Source: Neobacillus sp. DY30 (GTDB lineage: Bacteria > Bacillota > Bacilli > Bacillales > Cytobacillaceae). From it: a DNA stretch of 64,000 nt. A program made the position numbers and the translations under genes. The notes beneath the pieces are model-generated. The model saw only the letters and a list, made by a program, of their open reading frames with translations. It made no database searches and was not told where the DNA came from. This document shows positions 60,854 to 64,000 of the stretch, one piece after another (positions within the stretch are counted from its first letter, which is position 1; every line of letters starts with the position of its first letter). The DNA lies in NCBI RefSeq assembly GCF_030123065.1, contig NZ_CP126093.1:5772001-5836000 (forward strand). Direction: 5' to 3'.

Positions 60854-61555
60854 TTATCGATTTTTCTTGTAAAAGTAATCATAGTCTGCATTTAACTTGT
60901 CCACCACGCTATCATTTCTATCCCCACAGTAATGTTTAATAATCGTTTCATCTGTAATTTTGGAACAACAACTATTCCACTTCCTATCAAGAGGTCCAAT
61001 ATATTTGCAATATTTTGTTGGATTGCACTCAACATCATGTGGTTGTGGATTATCATCTTTAAAAGTATATCCCATCAGATCCATTAACGCGGATTGTTCC
61101 CACCATACGTGATTAAGAAACTTGGTATTTTCCCAAATCTTATTTAGTATTTTCTTTGTTTTTCGTTTTCTTTTCAGAACCCATACACCCGTGTTTGGGA
61201 TATTTCCCCATTCTTGATAAACCAGGTACATTGGATATTCACCAATTAAGGAATCCCGAATATCAGGTTCTGGATTACAAATAATGGCATCACAATCTAC
61301 CCATATTACTGTGTCATAGAATTGAAGCATATGGTTTAAAAATATTATTTTATCCCAGGCTGGGGAACGTGAATCATCTAATCTTTGATCAACTAATTCT
61401 AATAAAAAATAATCCATCTGATGCAAGTGTGCATAATGAGACAATGTTTGGCCCATTATTTTTAGCATGTTTACATGTTTTGCGCCAATTGCCATACTAC
61501 AGATCACTGTTTCACTTTTCGGAGAAGATATATTTAATTTAATCTCAGGAATCAT
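60854..61555 (-). CDS. GT-A glycosyltransferase (galactosyl/mannosyl transferase-like, GMA12/MNN10 type)
   Basis: 233 residues: ETVICSMAIGAKHVNMLKIMGQTLSHYAHLHQMDYFLLE, SPAWDKIIFLNHMLQFYDTVIWVDCDAIICN with the metal-binding D-x-D, then GNIPNTGVWVLKRK and WWEQSALMDLMGY. This is the layout of GT34-type retaining transferases, unusual in Bacillus. GAGGTG before ATG. It sits alone between the two copies of the 590-bp repeat, far from the polysaccharide loci. Function unknown; horizontal gain possible. Confidence 0.75.
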   Translation of the reverse strand: MIPEIKLNISSPKSETVICSMAIGAKHVNMLKIMGQTLSHYAHLHQMDYFLLELVDQRLDDSRSPAWDKIIFLNHMLQFYDTVIWVDCDAIICNPEPDIRDSLIGEYPMYLVYQEWGNIPNTGVWVLKRKRKTKKILNKIWENTKFLNHVWWEQSALMDLMGYTFKDDNPQPHDVECNPTKYCKYIGPLDRKWNSCCSKITDETIIKHYCGDRNDSVVDKLNADYDYFYKKNR

Positions 61556-61785
61556 ATTATCACCTCGAACCTTTAAGATATTATATTACTATGTATATTC
61601 GATAAATAAGTATAGGCAATTAAAAGAGGATAATGGTAATAATATACCTATAATTAAACCCAAATACATGTACCGGAGGAGGAAAGAGGGACAGGTTCCA
61701 TGTCCTATCGCAAAAACCCCAAAATGCAATCGAAATTGTAGCCGAATTTGTACTGCCTTTCGTATTTTTTTCAATTAAATATAAG

Positions 61786-61810
61786 ATGGCTCAGTACCAT
61801 ACTGAGCCAT
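61786..61810. terminator. Hairpin of repeat copy 2
   Basis: ATGGCTCAGTA-CCA-TACTGAGCCAT, the counterpart of 60013-60039. The stem is fully conserved while the flanking T/A runs have changed. Confidence 0.5.
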
Positions 61811-61855
61811 TTTAAATATCCATTTTTATAACTTGTTAACTTTAAGTACATTACT

Positions 61856-61981
61856 TCACATTTTCCTTTTTGTGTTTTTTCGGTATTCTCTCGGTTTTCT
61901 CATTAGTGTCAATAATGCTATAACAAAACAAATCATTAGAATTATATTTAAGCTCCAACCGAAACTATCAATATACTGCAT
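61856..61981 (-). CDS. 41-residue membrane peptide, copy 2
   Basis: Same length and frame as copy 1, with ribosome site GAGGAGG. Two replacements are visible, Ala25 to Thr and Lys39 to Arg, both mild, so the reading frame appears kept by selection. The putative upstream -35 of copy 1 (TTGATA) reads TAGATA here, so expression may differ. Confidence 0.6.
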   Translation of the reverse strand: MQYIDSFGWSLNIILMICFVIALLTLMRKPREYRKNTKRKM

Positions 61982-62291
61982 TACCCTTCCTCCTCAGATA
62001 TGTTTTGTTCACTTTAGCATGATTAATGTGCTTGTTGGTTGTTTTCTACAAAAGAAGATAAAACGTTACAATTTTTTCTATCTAGATCCGTTTGTTGTAA
62101 TTCCCATAATAAAACACCATCCTTCCACTATTACAAAATGTAGAGAAAGGACGGTACTTGGCTTTCATTATTTATTTTCAATCAATGTAAGTTAATGTAG
62201 CAACACCAATGTTTTAGCTGCAATTACATCCCGTATTGAAGGAATGCATCCGATAGTTCAAGTATCCTTATCGAACTTCAATTACAAAAGC

Positions 62292-62717
62292 TTAACTCGA
62301 ACTTCCCTTTTCCCAACGTGCATTGACATCGGAAATATAAACACCTTTTCCTTTTGGTGCTATCAAAACATTATTCTTTAACGAAACGTCTTCCACTTTG
62401 TTATCATTAAGCCATCTATTTACTCCCAATGTATTTGCATTAGGTTCTTTTTCAAATTCTATTTTTAATTCGGATTCAGGTGATACAACAACAGGTTTAA
62501 GTTCTTGATGTTCAATAATACCTGGTGGAGAAATCATATCAACACACCTAGAGTTAATAAGTCCGTTCCAACAATATGAACCTTGTGCCACTTCTACTTT
62601 TTTACCTTCAACAGTTATGGTTGGTTTTGGTGGATTAGTATTAATTAATCCGATAATAAAGTAAATCCCCACTCCTAATAAAACTAACACTATTAAAGTA
62701 ATCAAAGACTTTTTCAT
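62292..62717 (-). CDS. Exported 141-residue protein of unknown function
   Basis: N-terminal membrane helix or signal (MKKSLITLIVLVLLGVGIYFIIG), then a beta-rich domain beginning PPKPTITVEGKKVEVAQGSYCW with two cysteines (CW...CV, around residues 49 and 58) that may form a disulphide outside. TAGGAG precedes ATG. The pattern 'V.G.KV...GSYCW' occurs in Bacillus proteins of unknown function. Position and orientation give no clue. Confidence 0.72.
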   Translation of the reverse strand: MKKSLITLIVLVLLGVGIYFIIGLINTNPPKPTITVEGKKVEVAQGSYCWNGLINSRCVDMISPPGIIEHQELKPVVVSPESELKIEFEKEPNANTLGVNRWLNDNKVEDVSLKNNVLIAPKGKGVYISDVNARWEKGSSS

Positions 62718-62842
62718 AAATTTCTCCTATATTTTTTTACACCCTTCTTCAACTCTACTCCCGTGTTAGTAAATGGATAAAATCATTTTATATTTGCCTT
62801 TTCATGCTGCTATCATAAATTTTCCACTTCAATAAAGGTCAA

Positions 62843-62877
62843 CAAAAAGAGGTGTTAATCCTTCTTGGATCAACGCC
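62843..62877 (-). terminator. Terminator of the secreted nuclease gene
   Basis: GGCGTTGATCC-AAGAA-GGATTAACACC (11 pairs with G-T pairs) followed by CTCTTTTTGTTG on the minus strand, about 90 bp after the stop. Confidence 0.75.
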
Positions 62878-62967
62878 CACCGTTACACCAATTCGCATAT
62901 TGTGATCAATCGTCCCACAAGAAAAAAATTCTTTCGTTCATTTATTTTGCTTCAAATAGCAAGCGGC

Positions 62968-63855
62968 TTATTCCCCTACCAGACCGTCCTTATCAGCATC
63001 GTGCATATAGGGGTATAACCAATGATCACTCGTAATTGGCAGACTGAAACCTGCTGCCTTTGCTTCTTTAATCGTCACCTGTCCATTACCGTTTGTATCA
63101 ACGTTAGAAATATCTCCGTTTGTGTTTGAACTAGTTGAAGCGGAAGGATTACTTCCTGTTAAACCGAGTGAGGCGTTTACTTCATCAGGGTTCACATTGT
63201 CAAATGTATCAACGATCTTGTTACCCATTAACGTATAGGTATACTGATAACTTGAAGGAATCTGCGTTTCCGTATTCGGATAGGTGATAATGGCTTCAAA
63301 ATGAGTGGCTCCACCTGCTTTACGGATTGCGTCTTCCATGTAAGCTTGATCACCATGTCGGTTGAGCGTACTATCTTGTGGGGTAATATTATAAGCATTC
63401 GATACCGCTCCGAGAGAATCAGCAATGATATGTCCTTCATCTAAAAGTTCACTTTCGACACCAGGAACCTTTGCCTCATCAGCGTAGTATCTGCCAGACG
63501 ATAATACCGGTTCGTTGGTGTCATCTTGCAGAATGATTTCGTCCGCAATGACACGTACAAGTTGCCCGTATTCATTCGTAAATGCCCAATATTCACGGTC
63601 CCCATAACCAATGTCAACGACAACATTAGGTTCACGTAATCCAGACAAATCACCACCATCCACTTCAATCCGTTTGTATCCTGAGAACATTTCATTATTT
63701 GGTTGTGGTAGTGGTTGTGTTTCCTCTAATGCGGGTTCATCAACAACCGGAGTATTCGTTTCTTTTTCTGTAATGGACACATCTTCTGCGTTGGTACAAC
63801 CAACAATAAAGAGTGCCGTTAAAAGTAAGATGAAATAGTTCACTTTCATTTCCAT
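62968..63855 (-). CDS. Lipoprotein DNA/RNA endonuclease with EF-hand-like tail
   Basis: 295 residues. Lipobox FIVGC with Cys near residue 20, then an acidic linker (to about 55). The nuclease core has SELLDEGHIIADSLGAVSNAYNITPQ, and NRHGDQAYMEDAIRKAGG, the NS_2-type non-specific endonuclease signature with His as base and Asn as metal ligand. A Ser/Asn linker leads to DTNGNGQVTIKEAKAAG and DADKDGLVGE, two Ca-binding loops of excalibur/EF-hand type. It would degrade extracellular nucleic acid at the cell surface with metal. GGAGA before ATG. Confidence 0.87.
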   Translation of the reverse strand: MEMKVNYFILLLTALFIVGCTNAEDVSITEKETNTPVVDEPALEETQPLPQPNNEMFSGYKRIEVDGGDLSGLREPNVVVDIGYGDREYWAFTNEYGQLVRVIADEIILQDDTNEPVLSSGRYYADEAKVPGVESELLDEGHIIADSLGAVSNAYNITPQDSTLNRHGDQAYMEDAIRKAGGATHFEAIITYPNTETQIPSSYQYTYTLMGNKIVDTFDNVNPDEVNASLGLTGSNPSASTSSNTNGDISNVDTNGNGQVTIKEAKAAGFSLPITSDHWLYPYMHDADKDGLVGE

Positions 63856-64000
63856 TCTACGACTCTCCTATAATAGTTTCATATTATTTGCTCTAAAAAT
63901 CTCGGAATGTCAACATAGATTAATGATTCATCTACGAATGCAAGAACTCATTTGTATATTTTAGTACAGTCGTACGAAGAATTCAAAACTAATAATTCCC

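Larger units (their letters stand above)
61680..62263. repeat. Direct repeat copy 2 (about 585 bp)
   Basis: Same order of elements as copy 1: GGACAGGTTCCATGTCC, hairpin at 61786-61810, peptide gene at 61856-61981. Differences are scattered substitutions and small indels, so the duplication is not fresh. Confidence 0.92.

Noticed and set aside
59903-62263. Insertion sequence or composite transposon
   Set aside because: The 590-bp repeats have no transposase, no terminal inverted repeats and no target duplication that I can see; the frames inside encode only a 41-residue peptide.
1-64000. tRNA, rRNA, replication origin or prophage genes
   Set aside because: Nothing resembling cloverleaf arms with a CCA-type end, rRNA blocks, DnaA-box clusters, integrase or structural phage genes was recognised by reading.

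Overview
The window looks like a chromosomal segment of a low-GC, spore-former-type Bacillaceae (Bacillus/Neobacillus-like). Ribosome binding sites are strong GGAGG types, GTG and TTG starts are frequent, and most closest recognisable relatives are Bacillus eps, ywq, tag and lyt genes. The species is inference only. It is dominated by two adjacent surface-polysaccharide loci, both read on the minus strand, with cell-wall enzymes and regulators between and beside them.

Region 1 (about 1-16,400, read right to left) is a Wzx/Wzy-type exopolysaccharide operon. It runs: chain-length protein, tyrosine kinase and PHP phosphatase (15606-16358, 14912-15616, 14045-14809); a non-coding gap that looks like the eps-associated RNA (EAR) element followed by an intrinsic terminator (13788-14030); EpsC/PglF dehydratase, GalU, EpsN/PglE aminotransferase, EpsL/PglC phosphoglycosyl transferase, EpsM/PglD acetyltransferase (together a di-N-acetyl-bacillosamine primer pathway); GT4, a TupA-like ATP-grasp ligase, an EpsG-like polymerase, GT2, a pyruvyl transferase, a MurJ-type flippase and a UDP-glucose dehydrogenase cut by the window edge. 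Upstream lie two LytTR response regulators flanking a hybrid histidine kinase (16738-20787), probably the control module.

Region 2 (about 21,000-52,400) starts with plus-strand genes for an SGNH-like protein, an LCP polymer ligase and a DUF6270 protein, then returns to the minus strand. The second locus (46008 down to 30853) encodes two GT4 enzymes, WecB (UDP-GlcNAc 2-epimerase), a small coiled-coil protein, a 1177-residue multidomain glycosyltransferase, another GT4, a heparinase-like lyase fused to an Asp2-like esterase, WecC (UDP-ManNAc dehydrogenase) and a TagGH-type ABC exporter. This predicts an ABC-exported, ManNAc-uronate-containing wall polymer. Downstream are a modular acetyltransferase, a free-standing Asp2-like esterase, a beta-helix protein and a repeat-rich glucosaminidase. 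A 1193-residue Ig-repeat surface protein and a LysM-NlpC/P60 endopeptidase flank the upstream side.

Region 3 (52,400-64,000) is ordinary chromosomal filler (CBO0543-like membrane protein, monooxygenase-like protein, racemase-like protein, DUF3889, DHFR-like, ABC1 kinase, beta-lactamase-like hydrolase, DinB, secreted nuclease). It is marked by unusual intergenic elements. There are four GCAGRTA arrays with a 20-21 bp period, each placed 32-33 bp after a terminator-like T-tract. There are two TTAYGTGCC arrays with an exact 20 bp period, also after a hairpin and T-tract. A direct repeat of about 590 bp carries a duplicated 41-residue membrane peptide and brackets a glycosyltransferase gene. No rRNA, tRNA, CRISPR or transposase gene was recognised.
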